Origin: Takakia lepidozioides
Taxonomy: Eukaryota > Streptophyta > Takakiopsida > Takakiales > Takakiaceae
Assembly (NCBI GenBank): GCA_030704615.1
Contig: CM060731.1
Coordinates: 65,204,756 to 65,268,755, forward strand
Length of the DNA stretch: 64,000 bases
Direction of reading: 5' to 3'
Under the pieces are notes generated by a model, which did not search any database, was not told the origin of the DNA, and saw only the letters and a program-made list of their open reading frames with translations. The position numbers were made by a program, and so were the translations under genes. This document shows, piece after piece, positions 21,110 through 31,734 of the stretch. Every line of letters starts with the position of its first letter. Position 1 is the stretch's first letter.

Positions 21110-22015
21110 CACACCCCTACCAACAGGGAGTCGATGTCCTCATCGACTTGTCCATTTTGTAGAAACGAACATCCAAGTTGTGGCGTCCCACATCAAGGAG
21201 TTTGTTTCCGTACCATGGCGTCCCATGGCAAAGAACCAAACCCCACACTTGACTCCACTCTCCACTAGCTAGTTCGGCCGACTTCCTCCAAGTCCCGGCC
21301 AAGGGTGGAGCCTCTCCAGCTCCTCCCAGTGCACTCTTCTTGGCCTACTTCAAGGCCAAGGAACGATCCTCCCCGAGGATCGAATCGCCTTACTGCAACA
21401 ACATTGCTTGCGATCGCTCATGATGCCGCTTTTGGCATCACCTTGAGCAAGGGTTCACCTGGAACCCTCTTTGACTAGGAAGATAACCTTGAACCAACTG
21501 TGCGCCCCAATCACTACAATTGGGTCCGCCTTGGAATGCTGGCCTGAGGTACGGGAACACGCCGAAGCCGCACTACGACTTCGTCCCGAGGCTACACGAT
21601 TATAGTACGTGAACGGAAGCACGTAGCTTCCGCGTTAGCCCGCACTACAAGGCAACCCCCTCGGTAGCGCAGTTATAGTACGCGCACGCGCCAGGTGCGC
21701 ACTAGCACTTGAACTCCCAAATGAGGCGCAAGTTTCCTTGCCCCTTGGATGGGAGTCACCCGATTTCGGCACTGCGCAAACACACGATTAACCCAATTTA
21801 CCTCTCCCACTTTTGTAAGCTAGCATGCATTCTACACACCAGCCAACCACACCATGCATCACCATTCCAAACACAATAGGACGCACAATATTTGGAACCC
21901 ATTTCCCTTATCACAAATTTTTGTACAATACAAGTTTTTGCAATCGGATTCCTGAGCTAGCTAAACCGGGCTAAGCATGCATTTCCTCCCCCACGCTCCA
22001 AGGTTGATGTCCCCA
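21110..22015 (-). other. 3' untranslated region of chromovirus
   Basis: About 900 bases between the pol stop and the 3' LTR with no credible coding frame. It contains a repeated TTATAGTACG-type motif (around 21600-21690) and the polypurine tract at its LTR end. Confidence 0.7.
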
Positions 22016-25000
22016 TCAACGCTTCTTCCGCTTTTGAGGTCGCCCTTCGAACGCTGCAACTGCCTCGGATGCGTTTCCCATTTCTGAGGCACGCACCCAA
22101 GATGCCTCCACAAGATGATAGCCCTTCCATTTGACGAGATACTCCGTTTCTCGGTTCTTGAACCTCCTCGACTTAAGTATTGCCTCCACCTCGTACTCGG
22201 GTTCATTTTCATGATCCAACAGCATAGGTGGCGGACGCAACACTTGCTGCCGATTCAGACGTGCTTCATCTTTGAAGTAAGGCTTCAAAAGGGAGACATG
22301 GAATACTGGGTGCACCTTGCTGTTTGCTGGCAGCTCCAATTCATACACATCCTCATTCATAACCCTCCGAATGCGAAAGGGACCCGCATACGGAGGTACG
22401 AACTTCGGACTCATTTCCGGAGGTAGTCGAAAATTCTTGATGTTCAACCAGACCTTTGTGCCTGCCTCAAACTTCACTTCCCTCCGCTTCCGATTCGTCT
22501 GCCTTTCATACCGTTTCCTAGCTTTGGCAATGTTGTACTTTGCGAGCTTCAACAAACGCTCGCGTTCTTCCAGTACCGCCGCTACTGCCGGTTCCTCAAC
22601 GTCCTGGGCGGCCCAACTTGTCGGCACCAGAGGTGCTTTTCCATAGACCAACACAAAAGGGGAAACTCCCGTCGCGGAGTGTTCTGTGTTATTATAACAG
22701 AACTCTGCCGCGTCTAAGTGTTCCATCCAGTCTGATTGGTCTGCCGACACGTAATTCCGCAAGAATTGCTTCACTACGGAATTCACTCTTTCCGTTTGGC
22801 CGTCCGTCGTAGGTCGGAAGGCGGTGCTCATCTTCAGCCTCGTCCCCATCTTCTTCCAAAGTGCTCTCCAGAATTTACTCGTAAACTTTGGGTCGCGGTC
22901 CGAGACAATATCCTTCGGGACTCCATGATGCTTTAAGACGTGGGCGAAGTAAAGTCGCCCTGTCTCCTGCGCAGTAGCCGTCTCCTTGGTGGGGATGAAA
23001 TGGGCCATTTTACTGAACCTATCTACCACCACCATGATTGCATCGAATCCTTTTGACAGCGGCATAGCAGTCATGAAATCCATCGAGACGCTTTCCCAAG
23101 TCCCCTCTGGAATCGGCAAGGGTTGTAACAGCCCCGCTTGCTTTTTATACTCGCTCCGGTTTTGTTGGCATGTGGTGCATGTCTTTACATACTCCTCTGC
23201 CTCCTCCCTCAGTTTGGGCCAGAAATACTCTTTCTTCAAGAGTGCCGCAGTGCGCTTGGCTCCACCGTGGCCCGCAAGCGGGCTATCATGGCATTCTCTC
23301 AAGAGACTATCCCTGATCCCTCCCTTTGGCACATAGAGACGTTTTTGCTTATACCGGAGCAGTCCGTTTTGCAAGTGGAACTGCGATTTAACCCCCATTC
23401 TCAAGTTCTGCATCACGCACTTTGCCAGCTCATCCTTCCGGCAAGCCTTCCGGATCTTCCTTTGGAGCGCCGTCTCGCCCTTGTACACCAACAAGAGCTG
23501 CTGCTTTCTACTTAAAGCATCGGCCACCACATTGTCCCGTCCCGGTTTGTACTGGATATCCACGTCGAACACTGCCAAAGTATCTTGCCACCTAAGTTGT
23601 TTTGGGGACAACTTGGGCTGCGTGGCAAAATACTTCACCGTGACATTGTCCGTGAACACCTTCACTGGGTTGGAACCAACATAGTGGCGCCAGAGTTCAA
23701 GGCAATGTACCACCGCCTTCATCTCTTTTTCGTGCGTCGGCCACCGTCGCTCCACTTCATTCAGTTTCTTACTTTCGTAAGCCACTGGACGTCCATCTTG
23801 CATAAGTACACCCCCAATTGCGAAGTCCGATGCATCTGTATGAATCTCAAACGGACGATCGAACTCCGGGATTTTTAAGACTGGAGCTTCCGTCATCCGC
23901 TGCTTCAATTCAGCAAAAGCTTGGCCACAAAATGTGTTCCATACCCAGACTTTGGATTTACACAGAAGGTCCGACAGCGGCCCCGCGATCTTGGCGAAAT
24001 TTCTCACATACTTCCGGTAATAGGAGGCGAGTCCTAGGAAGGATCGCACTCCCGGGACCGAAGTCGGAGGGTCCCAGTCCAAGATCGCCCTCACCTTTCT
24101 GTCATCCATTTTGATCCCATCCTGTGTAATCACGTGCCCCAAGAACTCCACTTTTGTGACCCCGAATTCGCACTTTGAAGCTTTGGCATACAGCTTCCCT
24201 TCTCGCAATTTTTGGAACACCCTTTTGAGGTGCTCCAGGTGCTCCTCCTTTGTTTTCGAGTACACCAAGATGTCGTCGATGTACACGATCACAAAGTCAT
24301 CCAACCACTCCTGGAAAAGGCTGTTCATCAGCGTGCTAAATGTCGCTGGTGCATTGGTGAGCCCAAAAGGCATCACCAAGAACTCATATGAACCATACCT
24401 TGTCCTGCACGCGGTCTTCTCCTCATCTCCTTCCGCCACCCGAATTTGGTGATAGCCGGAGCGCAAGTCGATCCGGCTGAAATACTTCGCTCCTGCCAAC
24501 CGATCGAAGAGGTCGTCGATCCTTGGCAAAGGGTACCGGTTTTTGATAGTCACCTTATTCAGAGCCCTGTAATCGACACACATCCGCAGCGTCCCATCCT
24601 TCTTGTCTGCAAATAGCACCGGGGCTCCGTAAGGTGACTTACTCGGCCGGATGTACCCCTTTGACATTAGATCTTTGAGCTGAGTCTTCAGCTCGACCAA
24701 CTCTTTGTGGCTCAACCGGTAGGGCGCCTTGGCAGGCGGTTCCGATCCCGGTATCACCTCAATTTTGTGGTCAACTCCTCTTCGCGGTGGCAAGCCGCTT
24801 GGTAAATCCTCCGGCATCACATCCTGGTATTTCTCCAAAATCCCCTTGATCCAATCTGGGCTCGGCTCCCCATCGCCTTCTCCTTTCACTTCTCTAATGT
24901 AAAGCAAAAACTGGGACTCGTGTGTCTCCTCCACGGCCCACTCCTTTGCTGATAGAAGGTTTATTCGCCCTCCCACGGATTTGGGCGTTTCCGACACTCG

Positions 25001-26578
25001 TAAAACCTCGCCACCATTCCCACATGGCAGCGTGACTACTCTCTTGCGGCCATCTATGACCGCTCCGGATTTGCTCAAAAAGGTCATTCCCAAAATGAGA
25101 TCCACTCCATCGATCTCGCAGATAGTGAAGTTCTCACGTCCCTCCCAACTCCCCAGTTGAAGAGGAACATCAAACGCCAACCTTGTCGCCAACTGAGGTT
25201 CTCCTTTGGCAGAGCGCACCTCAATAGAGGCCCCCACGTCACTTGTCGGGAGTCCCAACTTTCGCGCCGCCGCCGGCGTCATGAAGGAGTGCGACGCTCC
25301 TGTGTCCACCAACAACGACACATTAGTTCCGGATATTATCCCATCCACGAACAATAACTGACTCCCTTTTCGTAAGGCGCCAGTTTCCTGATACAACTCA
25401 CAAGAAAATTTGCCTACCTTGCAAGTCCTGGCGACCACCGCTTCCACCAAGCGACTGATGGTATCTTCCGACAGCTCCGTGGTCGCCCGAGTCATGTTCA
25501 ATTGCCGGGGCTTCGTGCACTTCTTGGCCATGTGCCCGGGCTCCCCGCAATTGAAACACACTCCATCAAAGGTCGCCTTCTGTCCGCCATAAGTCGCTCC
25601 ACCCGCTTTTCCTTTCGAAGCACCGGGTGCCGCCTTGACGTGTGAAGGACCTCCCTTCGATTTCCACGTGCCATTTTCGCCGCGTGGCCTATCCCACTTC
25701 TTTTCCGGTCGGGAGGAGTCACCTTCCCGCCGGGTCTTCTTGTGGTTCAGCTCCGTACGGCCTTGTCTCTCACCCCTAGGGACATCCGAGAAACATTCAG
25801 CTCTCTCAATTGCCTCGTTCAAAGTCTTGGGTGGCTTCTCCTCCAACTTCCGCCTAGCCCATGGGGCCAGTCCCGCCACAAAGTTGAAGACCATTTCTGG
25901 TTCTGCCATGTCCGCGACTTCGAGCAACAGCACATTGAAAGCCTGGACATACCCCCGAATGTCATCTGTTTGCTTCAAATTCCTCATCTTGTCCCGGGCA
26001 AGCCAGGATGCGTTGAGGGGCACAAACTGTCTCTTCATCAATTCCTTGAACTCACTCCAGTTCAAGGTTTCCGGGCTTGGGCCTCGGTCGTGAAGGCGTT
26101 TCTGCCACCATTGTTGAGCATAGCCCCTCAAATAGGTGGGAGCCACTTCCACCCGATCCTCGTCACTCAACTTGGCCGCCCGGAAGTACTGCTCTAGCTC
26201 CAGGAGCCAGGTGTTGAGTGCCTTCCGGTTTCGAACGCCCTCGAAGGTGCCGGGTTCCTTAGGCTTCACCTTAAACTTTGCCTTGGTGGAAGTGGCATTA
26301 GCCGCCTTCAACACGTCTTTCAACGTCCCGCCAAACTGCGCCAACAACCCTTCCCAAAAGGCTGCCGGCATGGGAGGCATCTCTTGGTTTGTCGGAGCTC
26401 TCAAAGATTCCTCGGGCTCCGACTCCTCGGATTCCTCCCGCTCCTGAGCGGCCTCGTTTTCGGAAACATTAATCGCTTCCTCAAACGGCCGCCTCGGTGA
26501 CACGTCGCCCCCATCGGGCTCACCGGGATCATCATCTTTTGGGCCGTTCCGCTTTCGCTTCGGCTTGCCCGACCCCAT
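22016..26578 (-). CDS. Chromovirus Gag-Pol polyprotein with chromodomain
   Basis: A single minus-strand frame of 1,520 codons from ATG 26578; the frame is open further upstream through the primer site but without ATG. In order: basic/acidic N-terminus, Gag domain (~100-265), one CCHC knuckle ([14 protein letters not shown], ~340), protease ([12 protein letters not shown], ~425), RT (~640-815; [34 protein letters not shown]), RNase H ([13 protein letters not shown]), integrase with HHCC finger and DDE residues in [13 protein letters not shown] and GQTERVN, and a C-terminal chromodomain ([11 protein letters not shown] ... YLVKWKGY ... SWVRASE). The chromodomain places it in the chromoviruses and would steer integration to marked chromatin. 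No stop or frameshift was found, so the gene looks functional. Confidence 0.95.
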   Translation of the reverse strand: MGSGKPKRKRNGPKDDDPGEPDGGDVSPRRPFEEAINVSENEAAQEREESEESEPEESLRAPTNQEMPPMPAAFWEGLLAQFGGTLKDVLKAANATSTKAKFKVKPKEPGTFEGVRNRKALNTWLLELEQYFRAAKLSDEDRVEVAPTYLRGYAQQWWQKRLHDRGPSPETLNWSEFKELMKRQFVPLNASWLARDKMRNLKQTDDIRGYVQAFNVLLLEVADMAEPEMVFNFVAGLAPWARRKLEEKPPKTLNEAIERAECFSDVPRGERQGRTELNHKKTRREGDSSRPEKKWDRPRGENGTWKSKGGPSHVKAAPGASKGKAGGATYGGQKATFDGVCFNCGEPGHMAKKCTKPRQLNMTRATTELSEDTISRLVEAVVARTCKVGKFSCELYQETGALRKGSQLLFVDGIISGTNVSLLVDTGASHSFMTPAAARKLGLPTSDVGASIEVRSAKGEPQLATRLAFDVPLQLGSWEGRENFTICEIDGVDLILGMTFLSKSGAVIDGRKRVVTLPCGNGGEVLRVSETPKSVGGRINLLSAKEWAVEETHESQFLLYIREVKGEGDGEPSPDWIKGILEKYQDVMPEDLPSGLPPRRGVDHKIEVIPGSEPPAKAPYRLSHKELVELKTQLKDLMSKGYIRPSKSPYGAPVLFADKKDGTLRMCVDYRALNKVTIKNRYPLPRIDDLFDRLAGAKYFSRIDLRSGYHQIRVAEGDEEKTACRTRYGSYEFLVMPFGLTNAPATFSTLMNSLFQEWLDDFVIVYIDDILVYSKTKEEHLEHLKRVFQKLREGKLYAKASKCEFGVTKVEFLGHVITQDGIKMDDRKVRAILDWDPPTSVPGVRSFLGLASYYRKYVRNFAKIAGPLSDLLCKSKVWVWNTFCGQAFAELKQRMTEAPVLKIPEFDRPFEIHTDASDFAIGGVLMQDGRPVAYESKKLNEVERRWPTHEKEMKAVVHCLELWRHYVGSNPVKVFTDNVTVKYFATQPKLSPKQLRWQDTLAVFDVDIQYKPGRDNVVADALSRKQQLLLVYKGETALQRKIRKACRKDELAKCVMQNLRMGVKSQFHLQNGLLRYKQKRLYVPKGGIRDSLLRECHDSPLAGHGGAKRTAALLKKEYFWPKLREEAEEYVKTCTTCQQNRSEYKKQAGLLQPLPIPEGTWESVSMDFMTAMPLSKGFDAIMVVVDRFSKMAHFIPTKETATAQETGRLYFAHVLKHHGVPKDIVSDRDPKFTSKFWRALWKKMGTRLKMSTAFRPTTDGQTERVNSVVKQFLRNYVSADQSDWMEHLDAAEFCYNNTEHSATGVSPFVLVYGKAPLVPTSWAAQDVEEPAVAAVLEERERLLKLAKYNIAKARKRYERQTNRKRREVKFEAGTKVWLNIKNFRLPPEMSPKFVPPYAGPFRIRRVMNEDVYELELPANSKVHPVFHVSLLKPYFKDEARLNRQQVLRPPPMLLDHENEPEYEVEAILKSRRFKNRETEYLVKWKGYHLVEASWVRASEMGNASEAVAAFEGRPQKRKKR

Positions 26579-26618
26579 GATGAGGCCAATCCCAAGGACG
26601 ATTGCGTACTGAACTCTA

Positions 26619-26631
26619 GGCTCTGATACCA
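26619..26631 (-). promoter_or_regulatory. Primer-binding site, tRNA-iMet type (chromovirus)
   Basis: Reads TGGTATCAGAGCC on the minus strand, 2 bp inside the 5' LTR; complementary to initiator tRNA-Met. Confidence 0.92.
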
Positions 26632-26633
26632 AG

Positions 26634-27357
26634 TGTCGCACACCTCAGTTCGGTAAACTCCCCTTCAAGTCATAGTTACTCGCTTTGATGCGCGCGCCTG
26701 ACTCCCAACCTGGCCGCCGGGCCAACTTGGAGTTTCGGCTGCTCACCGGGACATAACGGTCCCCTTCCGCTTCCCTCTAAACCCTCCACCTATTTGGGAC
26801 TAGGAGAATTCCCTTTGGTAGATGGCAGTCCGGAACAGCTCCCCACTCTTTGGTCGCTTTCCGGCTCGCTCGCTTACTCACTAGTTTTTGGTCACCAACG
26901 GGCTTGCACCGTTCTCGGGGTTACTACTCCCTATATATACTTCTGTAGCTGTCCGCGGGGGTTTCATAACCAGCCATGCCATTTTATGGCGAACCACCAC
27001 GAAAACCCTCGACTCCCGGTGGTGAGTCGCGGTGAGTCTTGGCCCACTCACCGCGGCCCCAATGGACCGTGATGAGTCCCAAGACTCCCCACGACTCCCA
27101 CCTCGAGGTCTCCACCCCATGGTGAGTCCTATGCCACCCCCACTAAGTCCCACTAAGCTACCACCACCCCTTGTGGAGCCACCTCCACCGCAACCCGGTG
27201 TGCGGGGCTCCACCTAGTGAGCGCCTCCGCCTCCTTGAGTGCCTTGGGCACTCAAGGGTGCTTCAGCCCCCCATACCTATCGCTGCCGCTGCCCCCACCA
27301 CAGGGGCAGCCCCTCATGTGTCCCGACCCCCTGCCCTCAAGGCAAAGGGCCGCGACA
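26634..27357 (-). repeat. 5' LTR of chromovirus
   Basis: 724 bp, near-identical to the 3' LTR. A TATA-like GTATATATAG (minus strand) lies at 26931-26940, correctly oriented to drive transcription toward gag; the promoter role is inferred. Confidence 0.93.
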
Positions 27358-27362
27358 TGGTT

Positions 27363-28151
27363 GCTTTCCAGGTTGTACATGGACTCATTTATACCAAGAC
27401 CAAGGAGATAGCAAGTATTGTCATGGGGTGCGGGCTATACTACGCTGCTTGTTTTCTGATACGTTACCACATAGAGCAACAAAAGATGCAAGCACGCTTT
27501 CAAAGTTACTCCAGTGGAGATCATTGGGTATTACCTTCGGTGCCACCTCATATGTACCTATATGACCCAAAAGTTATGATACAAAATGATTCTCAAATTC
27601 GTTCATGGTTTCAAGCAGCCTGCAACAATTTGTCAACACAGAAATTCGGACTTGATGAAATTTTCTATAAGGGACATATCGCATGGAAATACTTGCACGC
27701 TGCACAAGTAATTGGTACCCCAGTCATCTGGACAGACAAGGAGCTCAGTGTCTACACCAATTTTGCTGTTCAACGGTTACACCAGGTTGTAAAATGCAAA
27801 CTTCCAGACATGGTAGGACAGCATTGTATGCCCCAGATGATTCCACAAAAAGTTCGAAAATTAAAACACCTGAGAGGCGATGAGGATTCTGATACAACTG
27901 TTTCTTCACAAAATTCTTTTGACATGGGAGAAGACTATGCAATTCAGATGAAAGAGAAGAAACAAAGGGGATCTCCTATGCCGGAAAGATTACCTCGATA
28001 TCAGCCTCCAGAAGGCCTCACTTATCCAGGTAGTGATCAACCATCTCCATCAACCAGAGACAGACCTCGGGCTCGTACACACAGCCCACCACGAAACTCT
28101 CAACGTCAACAAGGTGCTCACTCACAAAGGTTTGCTACTCGGAAACAGTAA
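27363..28151 (+). pseudogene. 3' ORF of Tat-like element, 3' part
   Basis: Continuation of the frame broken at 20386. Without the chromovirus and one TSD the codons run on without a gap (VAFQVVHG...). The folded region (YTKTKEIASIVMGCGLYYAA, YSSGDHWVLPSVPPHMYLY) is followed by a polar, Pro/Ser/Arg-rich tail ending at 28151. It is homologous to the fragment at 1188-2127. The downstream 20 bases lead into the polypurine tract. Function unknown. Confidence 0.75.
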
Positions 28152-28171
28152 ACCGTGAGGACACGGTTTTT

Positions 28172-28187
28172 TGAGGGGGGAAGGGGT
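28172..28187 (+). promoter_or_regulatory. Polypurine tract of Tat-like element
   Basis: TTGAGGGGGGAAGGGG, two bases before the 3' LTR start, as expected for plus-strand priming. Confidence 0.85.
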
Positions 28188-28189
28188 AA

Positions 28190-29174
28190 TGTTAGAGGAC
28201 TGTAGGGGACTTAGACACTTATACGGGATCTGTAGGGTACCCTTAATTTTTGCACAGACTGAGACAAACAAAAACCTTAGGGGTGACAGCAGCGCACTGT
28301 AGAGGGGGGTTACATAGCCCACACAGCCGACACAGCAGTCACAGCCCGTCACAGTCGTCACAGCCCACACAGCCCACACAGCCCGTCACAGTCGTCACAG
28401 CCCACACAGCCCACACAGCCGTCACAGCCCACACAGCCCGTCACAGTCGTCACAGCCCACACAGCCCACACAGCCAGTCACAGCCGGCACAGCCACACAG
28501 CCAGTCACAGCCCGACACAGCCAAACACAGCCAGTCACCGCTTGACACAGCTGTCACGATAATAGGGAACGAAGAGTAGGACAGGGAACGACTGTGGGGA
28601 ACAACACCTGTGAAGGGAACATGTTAATTCACATACGACGGTTAGAGAGGGAAACGGTTAGAACCGCGGATAGGAGGATAAAGGGGAGAACGGGGAATGA
28701 TGATGATCATTATTCGGGGAAGGAGGATTTGGGAGTCATACGGGAGCGGAAGTCGGTGAGCACGATGAAGGAGGAAAGAGGATTAGTAGATGCTTGTTAT
28801 ATGCAAAGCTGTAGGGATATTGTAGAGGAGAATAGAGACACAGTGGCTTCGGCCTGATACCTGATAAATCATAATCTGATACTTATACGATACAATCACA
28901 CTGTGTAGAGAGATCTGAGTGAAGCTGTGGATTGAATGGAGGAGTTAAGGAAACCGATAAATTGATGAAGCAAACTGATACTTAATTATCAATGGTAAGG
29001 TAGCTAAGATGAATGCGGAAAAGGAAACAAATAGGAAACACCCCCACGATACACTAGCTGTAGGTCATGACTGATTGTTCTGCGCGGGCTGAGTACTTAG
29101 AGATTTCCAACTCTTCTATCTTGGAGTTTCCGCCTCGGATAGCGAAGGGATGGGTGAGTAAAAGCCGCGCGACA
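28190..29174 (+). repeat. 3' LTR of Tat-like element
   Basis: 985 bp, nearly identical to 8901-9885 outside the CACAGCC array (about 28316-28545), where repeat units have been rearranged. Followed directly by the TSD GTGAC. Confidence 0.93.
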
Positions 29175-29314
29175 GTGACATGGGGAGGTAGAGTAGAGAT
29201 GTTGCGAAATGGACAGTGGGAGTGGTATAGAGGTCAGCATTAAGGGAGTTGCAGGAAAATTAGAGTCAGAATTAGGTGTTGAAACAGTTTGAACTTCGAC
29301 TAGAGTATAGAAGA

Positions 29315-30649
29315 ATGACCAGTCCAACTAGCATCGACGTGCCTTATCATGGTAGGAATAGTGAGGATGTGAACGACTGGCTGGAAAGAATTCAGATGGA
29401 GGCAGATGTCAGGGATTTAAATGAGGACAAAACTTTCAAAGTAACAAGGCTCAACCTGAGAGCCAAGGCTGATGAATGGTACCGTAAACAAAACCCTAGG
29501 CCAGACAACTGGGAAGATTTCAGGGCAGCCATTTCAGCCAAGTTTGGTATCATTGACTTGGCAGAAATCAGGCTAAGAATGGATACCATCAAACAGGAGA
29601 GTAGACAAAGGGTTCAAACATACTTCGATAGGTTGAACCGGTTATTTATAAGAAGTGGGGCGTCTGATTTGGAACAGAGGCGTAGATTTGCAGCGGGTTT
29701 GAGACCAGAAATAGCAAGAGTAATGATGGGCAGGCGCTTCCTTGATGTAGATGAAGCACTTGACACAGCCATTGAGATTGAAAGGGGCCTGGGAAAGTTA
29801 GGGGAAATACCTCTAGAGCCATTGGAAGGAGATGATACAGATGAGTCAGTTGTGTTTGTCAACCCTGTGGACAGAAGACTTGATCAGCTGAACACTACCC
29901 TACAGAAGTACTTTGATAGGGGACCAGTCATAGGAGAAAGCTCGGGATCTAGAACACCACCTCGTGTTCGCCTTTGTAATGTTTGTCACAAAGAAGGTCA
30001 CATAGCTGCATATTGTCCTGAAGGAAGAACCCCAGCTAAGTGTGACAAATGTCACCGGTTCGGGCATTCCACGGAAATGTGTGGTGTGAGATGCAACTTT
30101 TGCAAGCTACTCGGGCATACAGAGAGTGAGTGCAGTAGAAAACTCGACCAGACTATGATGGGAACTCCGGGAACTAACTTTGTAGATGTGTTCTATGATG
30201 ATGAGGATGATGTACTCGCAGAAATGACAAATCTGATGTCACAAAATAGTATCAATGAAGTCAGACTTCCAAGGACACGTATCCCTGTCCAGAGTCCGAT
30301 TGTTGAACCTACAGGGTCACCAGAAAGGAATAGTGAGAGCAGTGAACAGCCAAGCAGGACCAAGAGTGAAATCTACCCAAAGAACAATTTCAAGACTGCC
30401 ATAGAAGGAGGTACGAAATCCAGAATCTTGAACCACTTCTACAAAGGGAGAATCTCGTTGTCTCCCATGGATCTAATCATGACTGTGCCCGGAGAGCTAG
30501 ACAAATTGAAAGGGCTGGTCAAAGTGGTGGAAAGGGCAATGGTACAACAAAGGGAGACAACTCACAGTGTAGAAGTTGTGAGGGATGTACCAAGACCTTT
30601 GTACTCAGCACACGCTGAACCCACAATCTCATATGCTTATACTGGTTAA
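29315..30649 (+). CDS. Gag of element 3 (decayed Ty3/gypsy)
   Basis: 444 codons from ATG 29315. A Gag domain (NDWLERIQMEADVRDLNEDK, then LRAKADEWYRKQNP and RRRFAAGLRPEIARVMMG) is followed by three CCHC-type knuckles (CNVCHKEGHIAAYC, CDKCHRFGHSTEMC, CNFCKLLGHTESEC; about residues 218-275). It packages RNA in the particle. It ends with a single TAA at 30647-30649 after which the same frame stays open into the protease, so either read-through or a nonsense mutation separates them. Its primer site and leader are at 8585-8900, beyond the inserted 20 kb element. Confidence 0.85.
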   Translation: MTSPTSIDVPYHGRNSEDVNDWLERIQMEADVRDLNEDKTFKVTRLNLRAKADEWYRKQNPRPDNWEDFRAAISAKFGIIDLAEIRLRMDTIKQESRQRVQTYFDRLNRLFIRSGASDLEQRRRFAAGLRPEIARVMMGRRFLDVDEALDTAIEIERGLGKLGEIPLEPLEGDDTDESVVFVNPVDRRLDQLNTTLQKYFDRGPVIGESSGSRTPPRVRLCNVCHKEGHIAAYCPEGRTPAKCDKCHRFGHSTEMCGVRCNFCKLLGHTESECSRKLDQTMMGTPGTNFVDVFYDDEDDVLAEMTNLMSQNSINEVRLPRTRIPVQSPIVEPTGSPERNSESSEQPSRTKSEIYPKNNFKTAIEGGTKSRILNHFYKGRISLSPMDLIMTVPGELDKLKGLVKVVERAMVQQRETTHSVEVVRDVPRPLYSAHAEPTISYAYTG

Positions 30650-31720
30650 GTAAAGGCACTTCATGTGATGATTACAATGGGAGATTACCAAGTATTAGGC
30701 CAGATTGACACAGGTGCCATGCTCTCAGTAATATCCGCGAGTACTGTAAGGGATCTTGGTCTGATGGGATCTGACATTACTAGTAAGGATGTAAATCACA
30801 GAGTAGCCTCTGGTGCTCTTGAGACTGCAATGGGCAGACTTGAGGACATCAAGGTCAAAGTAGGAGAGCTGACCAATCGTTTGTCCTTTATGGTGGTGAA
30901 CACGGATACATATCACATGTTGCTGGGATTAGACTTTCTCAAAAAGTCTGGCGCTGTAGTTGACACCGAAGCTGAAACAATTCGTGTGCGCTATGGGCCA
31001 GGAAAGGATTTTGCTCACTTCCCTTTGCACACCATAAATTACAATGAGCCTGCAGTTACCAGAACAGCCTGCCATAGAGGGGTCGAGAGCAGAGTGCGGT
31101 ATGCAGGCAGTACGTCAGCAGGTAATGTCTTAACCCTGACGTCAGATGAGCAGTACCTAGGCTTGTGGGAGAAAGAAAGAAAGCCAGAGGAAGAGTATGA
31201 GGACACGGAGGAAGGATCCTCAGGTTCTGACATCTCTAAATCTGATAAGGATGAGGAGATGGGAGGTTCTGAAGAGAGTGAGGAGGTAGATACAGTACTG
31301 AAGGATGTTGAGGAGATAATAGATGATGTCAGCCTAGGGGAGGACCTGTTCGAAGACCAAGGGATGTCTGAACTCCTTCAGGAAGAGACCCAACATAGCA
31401 TGGCTGCCGCTATAATTCAGAAAGCTCACCAGAAGGCTTGGAATGGAGAACTAGGGAACAACAACGTAGAAATAGAGGATGATTTCCATGATTGGAATCA
31501 GGTTGTCACACAGGAGGAAAGACAGAGAGTAGCTAACTCTGTAAGCCAGGTGGAGGGAAAGAGTTTAGAACCCAGTCAAGAGGAAGAAATGGAGAGTCGT
31601 TGGAGAAGTCTGAAATCCAGACTACACATCAACCCAGAGCTCGCTCCAGAACAAAGGAAGGAGCTGGAGCAAGAGCTAAAAGCAAATCAGGAATGTTTTG
31701 CTCTTAGCAAGCTGACTTAG
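30650..31720 (+). pseudogene. Protease region of element 3
   Basis: Same frame as gag, after one stop. Retroviral-type aspartic protease with QIDTGAMLSVIS (active Asp-Thr-Gly near 30708) and the flap/strand region MLLGLDFLKKSGAVVD. A long acidic linker follows up to a TAG at 31718-31720. The polyprotein then changes frame. Listed as pseudogene because the downstream enzyme is broken. Confidence 0.8.
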
Positions 31721-31734
31721 GATATTGCAGTGAG

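Larger units (their letters stand above)
20387..27357 (-). mobile_element. Complete chromovirus (Ty3/gypsy) nested in the Tat-like element
   Basis: 6,971 bp on the minus strand. LTRs at 20387-21109 and 26634-27357 begin TGTCGC and end GCGACA. A perfect 5 bp TSD TGGTT lies at 20382-20386 and 27358-27362. A tRNA-iMet primer site and one uninterrupted gag-pol frame ending in a chromodomain are present. The two LTRs look virtually identical by eye (one C more in a C-run of the right copy), so this is the youngest retroelement here and could be autonomous. Removing it and one TSD copy restores the frame of the broken Tat-like ORF. Confidence 0.96.
8901..29174 (+). mobile_element. Tat/Athila-like Ty3/gypsy LTR retrotransposon, complete but split by a nested chromovirus
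   Basis: Both 985 bp LTRs (8901-9885, 28190-29174), a 5 bp TSD GTGAC (8896-8900 and 29175-29179), a primer site and a polypurine tract are present. Internal order: ORF1 (9778), gag (10495), pol with protease-RT-RNase H-integrase (12194), a long 3' coding region, then the 3' LTR. The RT box reads FLDDFSVYS, a Phe/Leu-DDF variant typical of the non-chromoviral Tat/Athila branch. The inner chromovirus accounts for 6,971 bp plus TSD, so the element itself is about 13.3 kb. It inserted into element 3 between leader ORF and gag. Confidence 0.93.

Noticed and set aside
20547-21272. Several 80-115 codon open frames on both strands, repeated exactly at 26794-27411
   Set aside because: They lie within the two chromovirus LTRs and are duplicated only because the LTRs are.
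8901-29174. Host single-copy gene interrupted by the Tat-like element
   Set aside because: The flanks are a primer site plus leader on one side and a retroelement gag on the other, so the target is element 3.
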